Source: Prosopocoilus inquinatus
Taxonomy: Eukaryota > Arthropoda > Insecta > Coleoptera > Lucanidae
DNA: 64,000 nt
Reading direction: 5' to 3'
Assembly (NCBI GenBank): GCA_036172665.1
Contig: CM069870.1
Coordinates: forward strand, 65,472,212-65,536,211
Every line of letters starts with the position of its first letter. Position 1 is the first letter of the stretch. Position numbers and translations under genes: made by a program. The notes under the pieces are model-generated. The model was not told where the DNA came from and did no database searches. It was given only the letters and a program-made list of their open reading frames with translations. Positions 24,202-35,803 of this stretch are shown one piece after another.

Positions 24202-24509
24202 CACCTGCGTCGGTTTTCTTTGTCGGCAAATTACAAAAGAGTCGTCGGCGCTTCAGTTTCGTTTCCATGTTCGTCTCACGATATACGGAGGAGAGCAGTG
24301 TTTGGTGTGTCAGAGACTGTATTGATTGATCAGCTGTCTTCCATGTTGGAGCGTAGCTTAGTGGTGGCTATTAAACAGCCCGCGTTCGAGGTTTATTTTG
24401 TAAGTATTTGTCGATTAAATCTTCTTCAGGGTACGTTTCGTGTTTTATAGGAGATTGACCTCGTTTCCTGTGTCCAGTCCCAGGGGGACGGGAAATATAT
24501 TTTCGTGTA
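24202..24509 (+). repeat. Repeat family B, copy 1 (tRNA-like boxes)
   Basis: It is similar to 25750-26040 and in part to 26759-26920. An internal TAGCTTAGTGG (about 24355) matches a Pol III A box. A B-box-like GCGTTCGAGG follows about 30 nt later, as in a tRNA-derived promoter. The copies share TGCGTCGGTTTnCTTTGTCGG and CAGGGnACGTTTCGTG. It may be the head of a SINE or of a larger composite repeat, because family C follows at once. Confidence 0.6.
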
Positions 24510-24640
24510 TATTACATACCTGTCCGAGTACCTTTTAGAAGCAGGCTGACACATGTTGCGAGAGTTTCTCAATCTTTACAGCAGTTGTAGTAGTCGATGC
24601 AAGAAACTTCCCTAAAATTCTTGCCGCAAACACGAAATTA

Positions 24641-25660
24641 TGCCCTGGATAGCTCAGGCAAAGGCATCAATACGGAGCCTTCCTTGAAGCGGCAACGTGA
24701 AAGAGCACGCGTTCAAGTTAATAAAGCCACCGCTTGGTTTCGCCCAAAAACCGCCAAGTAAGGATCGCTGTGAACCGACAGAGAAAGTTGCCAAGACGTC
24801 GATAAGATTTACGATGCTGTCTCGACTTTAGATAAGCAAACTGCATAATTTCCACGATATATTTCGAAATAAAACGCAAATAACGACGAACATACCGATA
24901 GATATGGTGTTTACTAGGGATGTTCCGAATATTCGTATCCGTATCCGTATCCGCGGATTTCCGCGGATATTCGGGAAGAAAAACGGTTCGATGCACTTTT
25001 AGACTGTCCCGTTCACCTTATTTGGTGTCTACATCCATATCAGTATCCGCGGACCTAAAAATAAAGAACCCCCATCCACGGATGTAAATACGAATATCCG
25101 TGTCCGTATTCGTATTCGTATCCGTGGATTTTCAACGATCTGGCACATCACTAGTGTTTACATAAAAGGAAATTAACCAATAGCCAATCCAAACGTCGCA
25201 GCTTTTACACCCATGAGCCGATAACTTTTCTGCAAAACGCAACAAAGAAAACACCGGGTCGTGTGCGATATAATAGCTTATTTATGACAAGTATTATACT
25301 ATGGCGAATTGATATATACATACATAGGCTGACTGTAAGCAACGGAATTTGAAACCGTAACAACTTACATTCGTCCTCTCTTAAGTTTAACATCGTTTGG
25401 TGATTAAAATGTTTCCATACAATTTTTTGTTTTGCAAAAGTTCCTGTTTTCGTTTCGTTGAAGTCCCCGTAATGTGTAATTTCGAATTTACTCGTTAAAA
25501 ACTTCAACGTTTCGATATTTTGATATCACCCCTGAGAAGCAATGGGGAACAAATCGACAGACATAGCTCACCCTTACGCTTGCAGAATGGCCAAATAAAT
25601 TCCTACTCGAGTTTAAAATACCGCTAGCACTTCAAAAATATTTCTGTGCAACCTCGTCGA
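24641..25660. repeat. Repeat family C, copy 1 (carries a hAT insertion)
   Basis: It is collinear with 29400-30395. Shared blocks include GCACGCGTTCAAGTTAATAA, CGATATATTTCGAAATAAAA, GGAATTTGAAACCGTAACAA and ATCACCCCTGAGAAGCAA. Near its start, GGATAGCTCAGGC and GCGTTCAAGTT resemble Pol III A and B boxes. Copy 1 is interrupted by the 239 bp hAT-type element at 24915-25153. Frames inside are not conserved between copies. Confidence 0.75.
24915..25153. mobile_element. Short hAT-type MITE (239 bp)
   Basis: The ends TAGGGATGTTCC and GGCACATCACTA form 12-bp inverted repeats with two mismatches. They are flanked by an exact 8-bp duplication GTGTTTAC (24907-24914 and 25154-25161). The second copy of repeat C shows the empty site at about 29805-29812 (ATATTTAC), confirming the boundaries. 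The interior is filled with iterated ATCCGTAT/ATCCGCGGAT motifs in both orientations. There is no coding capacity. Confidence 0.9.
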
Positions 25661-25749
25661 GCACTCAGAGAAAATCTTCCTTCACGCTGACATCACCGGC
25701 TTATACGATATAAGTAGTTGAAATTTATTTATTTTTTTAATCGTCCAAA

Positions 25750-26180
25750 CATCTGCGTCGGTTTCCTTTGTCGGCGAATCACAAACGAGTCGTCGGCCGC
25801 TTTAGTTTCGTTTTCGTGTCCGTGCTCTTCGCGCGATATACGGGGAAGAGGAGCGTTTGTGTGACAGTGTTGATCATCTGTCTTCCATGTCAGGGCATAG
25901 CTGAGTGGTGCCCATCTAACTGCCTGCGTTCGAGGTTTCTTTGAAAGTAGATCTTCTTCAGGGCACGTTTCGTGCTTTATAGGAGGTTAAGTCCGTTTTC
26001 GGTTCCACGTCCCAAAGAGACGGAGAATATATTTTCGTATGGGCGAGAGCCTCAGGGAGGCGTCGCATGGTGCGGTTAAGGCCGATTATTACAAGTGCCC
26101 TGAAGAAACGGAAGCTCGTTTCGTGCTTTAGAGGTGGTTGAGCCAGTTTTTAATGTCCACGTCTCAGGGGGACGTGGAAC
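25750..26180 (+). repeat. Repeat family B, copy 2
   Basis: It is collinear with copy 1 to about 26040. It keeps TAGCTGAGTGG (A box-like) and GCGTTCGAGGTTTC (B box-like). The tail to 26180 repeats shorter pieces of itself: the CGTTTCGTGCTTTA block appears near 25963 and again near 26118, so the unit has been internally duplicated. Confidence 0.65.
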
Positions 26181-26758
26181 ACAAACGAAAGCTTCTTTAG
26201 CTTGTCCAGCTTGAGCCGTCGTGACGAACACGCGCGGTCAGGTACGTTCTGGTTTTGTCTGGTCCTCGCTAGCGGGTTAATTTCTGTCGTTTCCTTAACA
26301 GGCTCCTGGTTTACGGTGAGGTTTGAATCTACGAATTAGTTTTTGGATTTACGATCCAAACTTTTAGTTTACGTTTACCATTCAGGCTTCCGAGTGCTGC
26401 CTGCTCTCCAATGGCAGCACTTCTTTTGTTCGGAGTGGACTTCGAGTCCAGTCAGCCTTCGCCTCTGAATCCTAAGTGTTACAAAACGCCGACCGACGAT
26501 TAAGACCGGAGAGACTCTCGTCGAACCGTGCAGTGAGCATCGTCGCTTAACAGGTGGAAGAGTCCATAATACACAAAGTGGCATGGTTATTAGCCGATTC
26601 GTCCAGCATTTCCTTACTTGCGTTTGTTGCTTAAATGTATAATAATCGACATGATAATTTGATCATTAAGCGTAATATAAACGAAAGCGAACCCTGTTTA
26701 CGTCGTATTTGGTAGTCACGTTACAATAAGCATTTGATTGCTATTTGAAGTGAATTTG

Positions 26759-26920
26759 AGAGGAGCGTTTGATGAGTCAGAGATTAGTCCGCTATCAGGT
26801 TGACTCCGTTTTCGGTGTCCACGTCCCAGGAAGACAGGGAGCACATTTTCGTTTCGGCGAGGCATCGCGTGGTACGGTTAAGACCGTTTATTACAAGCAA
26901 CCTGAAGAAGCGAAAGCGAT
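26759..26920 (+). repeat. Repeat family B, copy 3 (internally deleted)
   Basis: GAGAGGAGCGTTTGATGAGT opens as in the other copies. It then jumps to the GACTCCGTTTTCGGTGTCCA part and a GGTACGGTTAAGACCGTTTA block matching 26070-26095. The tRNA-like middle is missing. Confidence 0.6.
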
Positions 26921-27179
26921 TGTGTAAAGAACCTAGGTCACTATAAATAAGGTATCCACTAAATTATTGAGTAATCCACCCGTGGCAACGGAAAGGATTA
27001 AAATTTTTCTCCTATCTCTGTGGTAATCAGCTCGTGGGTAGCAGCTGGTTTCCGTTTCATTGAATGGGGGGCATTTTTTAAACTGCTCACTTTCATGTTT
27101 TGCTGTTAATTCTTGGGAAGTAGACATAGTACCGTAATAGGTCCATCAAATGTTACACTCTCTGTGATTACGGCATTAT

Positions 27180-28010
27180 CATTAATTATACGAAAGCCGC
27201 AATACCAAATGGATTAATTACTTTCGCAAACACGTAACGTTCATATATTTGTTTGCGCGTTGACGCGTTAGCATTTCATACCTTTGCGCCGCTGTCACAA
27301 TAAATGCAAACGCCGTGTTCAGTGGCTCGAAAATTAAATTCAGCCGATAAAGCATACTTTTTGCGGTCGTTGTACATGTGTCAACATCATAAGTCACCGC
27401 TGAAAATGAAATACGCGGCGCGCTCGCTCCTGTTTGCCAAACACAAACTTGCCGGTTTACTTTCAAATGAAACTGTCCACATCCACAAAGGTGGATAAAT
27501 TAAAAGTCAATAATCCCGTTCACGATCAATCAATGCGGAATTGCCCCCTCGCCGACGCTTTTGTTTTTCCCAGCCGTTTCTCCCCGCCCGCCGGAAGGGC
27601 GATAATAATATAATTTTTCCGGCTAAACAATTCCTTTCCGATTCACAGTCGGATTCGTTTTATTGGAGTTAACTCGGAGCGGCTAAGTCATCCGGAGTAA
27701 AATGCGGGTTTGATCGGGGGCGGTTAGAGGTGCTTCAACTACAGGCGTGCGGTTTTTAATGCGGAATTAACTTTCACCACCACAACAAACTTCTGAGTAT
27801 ACCTTCAATTATTCAAAATATTTCGGGCCATGCCGCCGACGGCCGCCGCCTTTTGCAGATTCAAGCATTCCGCCGCTAATTTCGTAAATGTTTAAGAGCT
27901 GTGTGCTCATTCCGGCCATAGCGCGATTAAGGAGGGAGATCATTTTCCGACTCGATTGATTAATTTCGAGTTTCATTTCGTTCACTAGAATAATCATTGC
28001 TCTAAGCGTT
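27180..28010. other. GC-richer single-copy block
   Basis: CpG-rich DNA with TAATTA-type motifs and partial frames on both strands, none recognised. It is a candidate conserved non-coding element; this is inference from composition alone. Confidence 0.3.
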
Positions 28011-29399
28011 ACTCTTGAATACGTAGCTTTTAATCGTTGTTACGGTTTAAAGGTTAATTACAATTATTTCCAGCAAATTATATATGCATGGGTACCAAAA
28101 ATACGTTAGTATTTTTCTGTTCTTGCGTCCGATTTCAAGTTCTATTTCCTTCCCTTATCATCTCTTTGCGTAACTCCGCTAACCCGGTCAACTTAATGAT
28201 GTAGCTTATTATTTTCGCTGTTACTTACTGTTTACGCGGTAGTTCGCTACCTACCTGACTCGTAATAAGATCGTGCTGGAGAAATTGACTTCAGCACAGC
28301 CAGCAGTTCAGTCGTCACGGGCGTGAGGGTTGAATAAACGCGAAACGTCGAGCGCCACTTAATCTTGACCCGAGATTAAAAGGATAAAAGAAACGCCTCG
28401 ATTTATGCAACAGATTCATCGTTAAAAATTTAAGTGCGATACTGGATTTAAATTAATGTGAAAACTGTGCTTAAGTAGTTGAGACGACATGAGAACTATA
28501 ATATCTCCAAAGTTCAAAATGTAACACGTATAACTTATCTGAAAAAACACGAAAAACGGGGAACGTATCTCGCTTACTTTAAAATCGCTAAGATTATTTC
28601 CGTGTATAAATAAAGTACTACTTTCCATGAATCTAAAACCGCTCAATAAAGATTACATCCCACTTGGTAAATGTTCTAAAAGTGGCATCTGTTCTATACA
28701 GCACTTGTAAAGCTACTGGTGACAAAAGCTGAACGATAAAAGCCCGTGGTTACTTTCCGTAATCCTAAGAGTACGATTTAGAAAGCCTTCAACAACCTTC
28801 CTGCACAACAGACCTTTCAAACTCTTTAATTATAATCTTCAATCTTCCTTCAAATTCCCAAACCCAATCAATCTTCCCAAATCTTAACTTTAAATCAAAA
28901 CCTAAACTAGTTCTCGACCAAGAACTCCTTCCTCCCCACCCAACTAATGAAAATATTGCGTTAATTTAATACTAAATTCCTCACAAACTCATAAATTGAA
29001 ACTAAATACCCGGACCACACTGGGAAATGCCCAAATTCTACAAGCTACCGAAAATTATTTAACCCCCCACCCCCACCCCAAAAAATTACCTATTTCACAA
29101 ACCTCATCCTCATCCTATACCATTAAATCCTATCAACAACAGCCTCCTCCCCTACAATTCCTAGCTTCTACCCCACAAAATCAATTCCCTCTGTAAGAAT
29201 AAAAGTTTTAACCTAATCGCATCTCCTCCTAACCCAGAAATTATTTCTTGTTCCTATGAAAATCGGTTTTATTCAAATTATAAAAAGAGTTTTTTTTAAA
29301 GTCTCTTTTTCTTCATCATCCACCCAAAACCGAAAAATCCGCCGATCGTCAATATAATTTTAATTATAATTAATTCTCAATATGATAAACTCTTCCCTT
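28010..29399. other. Non-coding stretch with a G-poor strand
   Basis: From about 28790 to 29250 the plus strand has very few G residues and long C/A/T stretches. A C-rich run lies at 29063-29079 (CCCCCCACCCCCACCCC). The 66-codon frame at 28996-29196 is a by-product of this composition. Confidence 0.5.
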
Positions 29400-30395
29400 T
29401 ATTGCCTCGGACAAAGGCATCGATGCGAGCCCAAACCCCCTTTAAATTAGCAATGTGAAGGAGCACGCGTTCAAGTTAATAAAGTCATCACTTGGCTTCG
29501 CCCCAAAACCGCTAAGAAAGGAGCACAATCAAAAAAACTTGGTTGACCTAAGCTATATCCACCGTCATTTAAACTGATGTAAAGTCAAGCCTATCCCCAT
29601 ATGAAAGTCAAATGTGTGTGAGTTTTAATATCGCTGCGAACCGACTGAAAAAACATGGCCAGGCGTAAGATTAACGACCCTGTTTCGACTTTAGATAAGA
29701 AGAAGGCGCAATCACCACGATATATTTCGAAATAAAACGCAAACAATCTAATAAAAGTCGAAAGATACACAAAAAAGAAAACTACGAACCTATAAACAGA
29801 CGCGATATTTACGTAAAACAAAATTAAAACCGTACGATGCGAGGGTGAAATAACTAAACGTCGCGCGTCTCTGCGAATACGTCCATGAAACCATAACTTG
29901 TTGGAAAGACGCGGTAAAAAAAAGTATTTATAACAAGCGTTGTATGGGGACGAAAATTGCCATATATAAGCTGGCCCTAAACAACGGAATTTGAAACCGT
30001 AACAACTTGCGTTCGTCCCCTCTTAGCTTTAACATTGTTTGGTGTTTAAAATGTGTGCGTGGAATTTCTTGTTTTGACCTTGAAGACCTTGTGGCGTGTA
30101 ATTTCGAATTTACTCGTTGTTGGTTCGTTCAATAGTCGGAAATCACCCCTGAGAAGCAACAGAAAACAAATCGACAAACGCAGTTCACCCTGACGCTTGC
30201 AAAACGGCAAAATAATTTTCCCTTCGAGTTAAAAATACCGCTACCACTTCATGCATTCAATGTACGGTGCCTTCCAGAAGTATCCGTTCACTATAACAGA
30301 GCGGTGGTCTTAAAGGCTGTTCCAATACGATTCACTTTCGGTCTGTTTATCGCGATGCGAAAGAATACTTCGAGAATATTTCTGTGTAACCTCGT
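29400..30395. repeat. Repeat family C, copy 2 (empty hAT site)
   Basis: This is the partner of 24641-25660, without the hAT insertion. It has a roughly 115 bp segment at 30254-30370 that copy 1 lacks. The frame at 29591-29821 (minus) is not shared. Confidence 0.75.
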
Positions 30396-31760
30396 GTTAC
30401 CACTTAACTGACTCAACTTTACCTCCTGAACCATTTACGAAACCAGGTAGCAAATTAGCGCTGCCAAAGAGAAACATCGGCTGTTTCGAGCTAGCTTCTC
30501 AGAAGGAAAAAGGGGGTGGATTGGTTAAAGTTCACAGGGCACCAGGAAATGACCCGGCTGGTTGTTACGACACTCCGAACCGCCTCCAAGGATCACAGCG
30601 TGTGCTAAAAGTTCAAAATGTTCTAGGAGAATCAAACACTCGGACATTCAAGGTAATGGTTCATCGCCACAGAAACACCAGAGAGTATTTAAAACATCTG
30701 TTCAAATAATGATCCAATTTAGGCATACAAACTTAAGCACTAAGGCTCGGAAGCCTGACTAGAATATGCCAAACGTACGTACGAGGCGTTGAAACTTGAG
30801 GTTTAAACTATTAAACGTTACCTACGTTAGCACAATTTCAAAGTTCATTAAATCTGAGACGATAACAAATAATCTACAATCTACAAATATATTCGCCCTA
30901 AAACATTAAATAAAACTATTGCACACGCAAGTGCCGAGATTTTTACGTTAAATGGCAACATGCATTAACCTAATAACGAATAATAATATCAATACGTTAC
31001 GTTTGTGTTGGACGTCGCTGTCAAATTTGTCTGGCGTCGATCCACGTAATGGCCTCTAGCGGTGATCCGCTGATCTGGCGAAGCGGTGTGGCCTTCAATA
31101 AACTTCGTGTAAGTCAACTTTCACTCGACGAAAAATTAGGCGACCAATAACCAGAAATAGGCTGTCGAAGTATAACAGGTTCAAACAAGGAGAATGGAAA
31201 CGGAACTGAGAGTACAACCCATAAGAAAAGCGGATTTCTCTGAAGGAACAAGGAAACCTGATATAAGCGTGGGTCGTAGAAATGACGTCGCATAAATACC
31301 TGACTGTTTTAATCGCAGAAACGGGAAAATCTGCTGAGAAAGAGCTGTTTAAATCAACTCAACGAGTTCACAGGGCTCAGATATTACCAGTAAAACACCA
31401 TAACTGGTAGAATTCCGCAATGATTAGCCACAATTCAAGGGAGTACGGTACACACGTTTGTATCTTGTTTTGGCAAGAATGGTGGCAAAAGATGCCGGAG
31501 CCAGTTTTGAACACGACCAAAATGTCGGTCCAATTTACAAGATTACAGGAAAAAGATAACGTCACTTCCGGACCCAATAGAAATCGTAATATCAACGCGC
31601 CAAAAACAAAAACGGCAAAACTAACTACCAACGTAACAAGCCACACATGAATATTAAAAGAACCAGAGGATTAACCTGTCTTTTTTTAATCGTCCGAAAT
31701 TTATCAATTTCTAATCGTTTTTTGGCGAAAAATATTACTTTTTGTTTTCCATCGGGGGTT
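30396..31760. other. Non-coding stretch, nothing recognised
   Basis: Short overlapping frames on both strands without motifs (for example 31377-31646 minus against 31420-31650 plus). No repeats shared with the rest of the window were noticed. Confidence 0.4.
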
Positions 31761-33010
31761 AGAATAAATTTCAAGAATGTTTTGAGATGTCGGCTTCAAA
31801 CCACCAGCCGTCGCGCGGAACATTGAGGGGGATGCGTCAGCTCGAGGTGTGAGTTTCCATTACAAACACACGCTGTATCTAGAGATAAATTTAGGAGCTA
31901 AGGAACCCCAGAAATTCCGACGGAGCAATAATCCGAGCACGAACGCCAAAGAATTTTCAGGCTCACTGAAGGCTTAGACGCGCGCGATGCTGAAAATCCG
32001 ATTTGATTTTGTTTCGAGCTGCGGTTTTTGAACTTTCAGACGCTATTTAATCGATACCCGTCAATAAAGGTACACGATAAAATTAAAAAAAAAACAGGAA
32101 ACTCATCGGGCGAGTTTCACTTTCCGCAATTTTTTCGCACCGTAACAATCTGATGTAACGTCACAGAATTATAATTTGTAACTGAGACGAGAAAATTCAC
32201 CGTAAAATTAATTCGCGTAAGCTGCAATAATTTGCAGAACGTAGAAATCGTATTTCAAAGGCAAAAACAAATCCCGAAGGAGCCGGAATAAAATTCCGGT
32301 TCTTTCGTGCGGGGAAAGAGTCTCCGAAATGCACTTTAATATCTCAACGCTCACGTAAAGAGGATTACAAGTCGCTGCAATTCTCGGTCAATTTAAGGCT
32401 TTCGGAGGTATTATGGGCCCGAGCGGTTATGATTTCGTGTCTGCGCACCCTAAATCTTCCACACTGTCATCGGTTTGCATTTCGCACGAATTTTATATGT
32501 ATGTGTTAAAAATAAAGCTTGACTGGCAAAATTATCGAAGCGATTCGCACTGTTTCTAAAATTGCAAAAATCTACATAAGTGCAACCAATTAACCGCTGC
32601 AACCTCTTTTCTTTGCGCAACCCCAAGAAAATGTTTACGTCGTCCTTCAGATCGATACATTTTCACGCCCGCCCGTCGAGAGAAAGGCATCGAAATCAAA
32701 TTAAATTAAGCGGCAGAAATATCCCGACGATTTAAATTGACGTCAAATTCCTTTGCGTAGGGCACCGCAAGGTCTTCGCCTTTATTTCTTGAAAAATGGT
32801 TTTTTTATTCGCCTTTTTTTTTATGTGACGCTGATCGCTCACACATAAAGTCGCTGCTCCCGACCTCTCCGCACAGAAATAAATCAACTTCTTATGAATG
32901 GGAAGGTGGAATCTACTAAGGCGGCGGCGGCGGCGACACGCGTGAGGTAAATTTCTTGCTTGTTATAAATTCTCCAGTCGATTATGAGAGCTTAGGAACG
33001 TGCTTAATTA
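31760..33010. other. GC-richer single-copy block
   Basis: This is the longest GC-richer island in the window. It has many AATTAA/TTAAAT blocks between CpG-rich segments and a short (GGC)n run at about 32921-32936. No frame of note is present, so it is unlikely to be coding. It is a candidate conserved non-coding cluster. Confidence 0.3.
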
Positions 33011-33320
33011 TCTCTTGCCCGCCAAATATTACGCTGAAGAGAATTTCGATTTCTACTTCAAGAGAATAACTCTAAAAAAATCACCCGTGTAGACATCGAA
33101 AACCCTATCGCTATCCCGAATGTTAAAAAGAACAATCAAGAGAGTGTTACGGTTTGAAAACCCGCTTTTTAGGGATCACCTGTATATCGAGTTTGTATCG
33201 CATTTGGTTTCGATGTTTCAATGATTGACCGGCGCGGGCGATTTGAATCGGTGGGAACGTTTCGTGTGTTGTACTTTTCAAACATTTGCTTTTATGGCAT
33301 TAAAATAAGTGTTTTTACTA

Positions 33321-34613
33321 CGTGGACTGCTGGAAAATTTTCTGGAATCTAATAGGTCTAGAATTGTTAGCCTTTATCAACTGTCATATTTGAAAAATTT
33401 GACGTTTTTTGCCTATAATTCTATTGACAGTTCCTATCCAAGTGAACTAGTTTTGTTTGTATAGCATTTGAGAAAAAGTAATTTTGTGTAAAGATGGGAA
33501 TCTCGCGTGAAAATTTTCGTGCCTTGATTTTTTACGATTTCAAATGTGAACTAATGTCGAAACAATGCCTCGATCGGCTTCATTTGGCTTTTGTAGATGA
33601 AGCACCATCAAAGCGCAGTGTTTATAGTTGGTTTTCCGAATTCCAGCGTGGACGTACCTCTCTCAGTGACGAATTTCGTGAAGGTCGTCCATCAACATCT
33701 GTTGTTGCCACTAATGTAGAAGCTGTGCGTGAAATGCTTGAGCGAGATCGACATGTGACATACCGTGAGATTCAAGCATCCTTACGCATGACATGAAAGC
33801 AATACACCAGATTTTGCATGATCAGTTGAACGTACGAAAGCTTTGCAGTCGTTGGATCCCACACAATTTAACAGAAGCGCAAAAGCAAGGTTGTGACAAA
33901 TGGTGCGAAGAAATGCTCAAGAAATTCTATGGAGGTCGTTCAAATTTAGTTTATAACATCGTTACTGGTGACGAAACGTGGATCTATTCGTACGAGCCAG
34001 GAAGTAAACAACAATCTACAGTTTGGGTATTTCAAACTGAACCAAAACCAACAAAAGTTGTCCGTTCACGCAGTGCTGCGAAGCAAATGATTGCTTGTTT
34101 CTTTGGTTTAACTGGACATGTAGCAACGGTGGCTTTAGATGATCGAGAAACCGTGAATGCTGATGGGTATTATTTACAATTTGTTTGTCGGAAGTCATCG
34201 ATCAAATAAGAAGAAACAATCGAAATCGACGAATTATTCTCCATCATGACAACGCCAGCTCTCACTCAGCCCGTCAAGCAGTTGATTTTTTGTCCAACAA
34301 AATAGTTGAATTAATGACTCATTGTCCATATTCACCTGATTTATCACCTAATGATTTCTTTTTGTTCCCAAATATAAAAAATAAAATGCGTGGTGAGCGA
34401 TTTTCGTCGGCTGAAGCAGCGGTTGAAACATTCCGGACAATGGTTTCTGAGGTACCATCTTTAGAGTCTAAAACGTGCTTTAGAAATTGGTTCGAGCGTA
34501 TGCAAAAGTGTATTGACGTCAAAGGCGTATACTTCGAAAAACAATGATACCGTTTACCAAATTTCATATGAGTTTTTTCATACCGTTTCCAGAAACTTTT
34601 CCAGCAGCTCACG
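33321..34613 (+). mobile_element. Full-length mariner element (1293 bp), copy 1
   Basis: The inverted ends are CGTGGACTGCTGGAAAA on the left and, read inward, CGTGAGCTGCTGGAAAA on the right. They continue in parallel for about 27 bp with few mismatches. TA flanks both ends (33319-33320 and 34614-34615). The length is typical of mariner. The transposase inside is frameshifted, so the copy cannot move itself. Confidence 0.92.
33494..34547 (+). pseudogene. Mariner transposase, DD34D, two frameshifts
   Basis: This is a mariner transposase of the type often labelled SETMAR-like in insects. It has an N-terminal helix-turn-helix region (FRALIFYDFK, SVYSWFSEFQRGRTS), the linker motif RWIPHNLTEAQK, and a catalytic domain with TGDETWIYS, LHHDNASSH and YSPDLSPNDFFLF. 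The spacing is 34 residues between second and third D (DD34D). All three Asp are kept. Two lesions break it. Near 33789 one T is missing relative to the second copy, so the frame ends after SLRMT. Near 34172, two extra bases follow GGGTATTA, so the frame ends after CRKSSIK and the correct frame resumes. The normal stop TGA follows EKQ at 34545. The start at 33494 fits the family N-terminus. Confidence 0.93.
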
Positions 34614-34848
34614 TATAATTGTCTCGCAATTGTCGCAAAATTAATTGGATTTTTTATATCGCACACTGTCTCAAGCTTTGCGGTGCAGTTTACAGATAGT
34701 TTTGCGTACATTCGTACGCGGGTTATTTCTCCGCTAAATTCAGGGGTGGTCAGCCCCCCCGTTTTATATAAAACCTATCCTGCTCTTTTGACCAACGAGA
34801 AACTGTGGAAAGCAATTTTCTTGTTCGGAAGTTAGTTTGAGATAAAAG
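34614..34848. other. Spacer between mariner and hAT-type element
   Basis: Short unique spacer with a CCCCCCC run near 34755. Nothing else is recognised. Confidence 0.4.
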
Positions 34849-34856
34849 CCAAATAT

Positions 34857-35795
34857 TAGTGATGGAAAAAACCATTCGTTTTACTGAGGTCATTCACCAT
34901 TCACCGGAAAGAGTCATTCATGAATGGTCGTTCATGAATGATCGTTCACTTCTCCGGTGAGCTCATTCCCAATTCGACTCGACACCATTCATCGTTCACG
35001 AGAGCTGGCTCTTTTGTATGAATGATCATTCACCATTACGATAGCAACAGCAAGTTCCTTCGAGTGAATAATCATTCATCATCATGCACAAGGGCCAGCT
35101 CTTTTGAGTAAATGATCATTTGTGTTCACCATAGCTGGCTCTGTCGATTGAATGACCAGTCCTCGAAACAAAAATGACATTTCATTTTTGTATGACTGAC
35201 CATTCAGTCGAAAGAGCCAACTCTAGTGTACGCGAATGATCTCAGTGATCATGGTCTTTCGAGAAAAGAGAGCAACAAATTATATTTCTTCGTGAGAATT
35301 TGTAGATACTATGACGCTCAACTTAAATGATACGCCCGCATGCGAACCACTACCATAAGAACATTGAGGGTAAGGGCCACGAAATTGTCAAATGGTATCG
35401 TTTATGATGAGCATCGTTGTACATGTACTTTGTACACTTTGCAAAAAGATTTTTGTTTATTTGTTATAATCCTTGCATTCATTTTTATTAAACAATGTAT
35501 CTAAAAACTTATAAAAAAAAGTTATTTATAAAATATTTATTTATTTAAGTGTGAGTGAATAAAATAGTCAGGCCAGACCATTTACTCGTGAATAGTGAAA
35601 GTGTCATTCACTATTCACTCGTGAATATTGAATGTGTCATTTATCATTCACTCGTGAATGAACAATTCATTATTCATGACACATTTGTGTATACCATTCA
35701 TGAATGATCATTCATTTTTGAAGAGTGGGTGAATGACCATTCATTTCAAAGAGTCAGCTCTCGTGAGCGACTCATTCAGGAATGACCCAACATTA
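34857..35795. mobile_element. Non-autonomous hAT-type element (939 bp) made of ATGAATGATCATTCAT-like motifs
   Basis: The ends TAGTGATGG and, inverted, TAATGTTGG are flanked by an exact 8-bp duplication CCAAATAT (34849-34856 and 35796-35803). Both flanks of the element (34880-35250 and 35560-35790) are dense in GAATGATCATTC and TCATTCATGAATG, largely palindromic motifs separated by AGAGCCAGCTCT-like words. The centre (about 35280-35560) is AT-rich. There is no transposase remnant. The inverted ends are short and imperfect, so the call rests mainly on the target duplication and the symmetrical motif arrays. Confidence 0.8.
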
Positions 35796-35803
35796 CCAAA
35801 TAT

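Noticed and set aside
24064..24450. 128-codon plus-strand frame
   Set aside because: It runs into repeat B, and the frame is broken in the other B copies.
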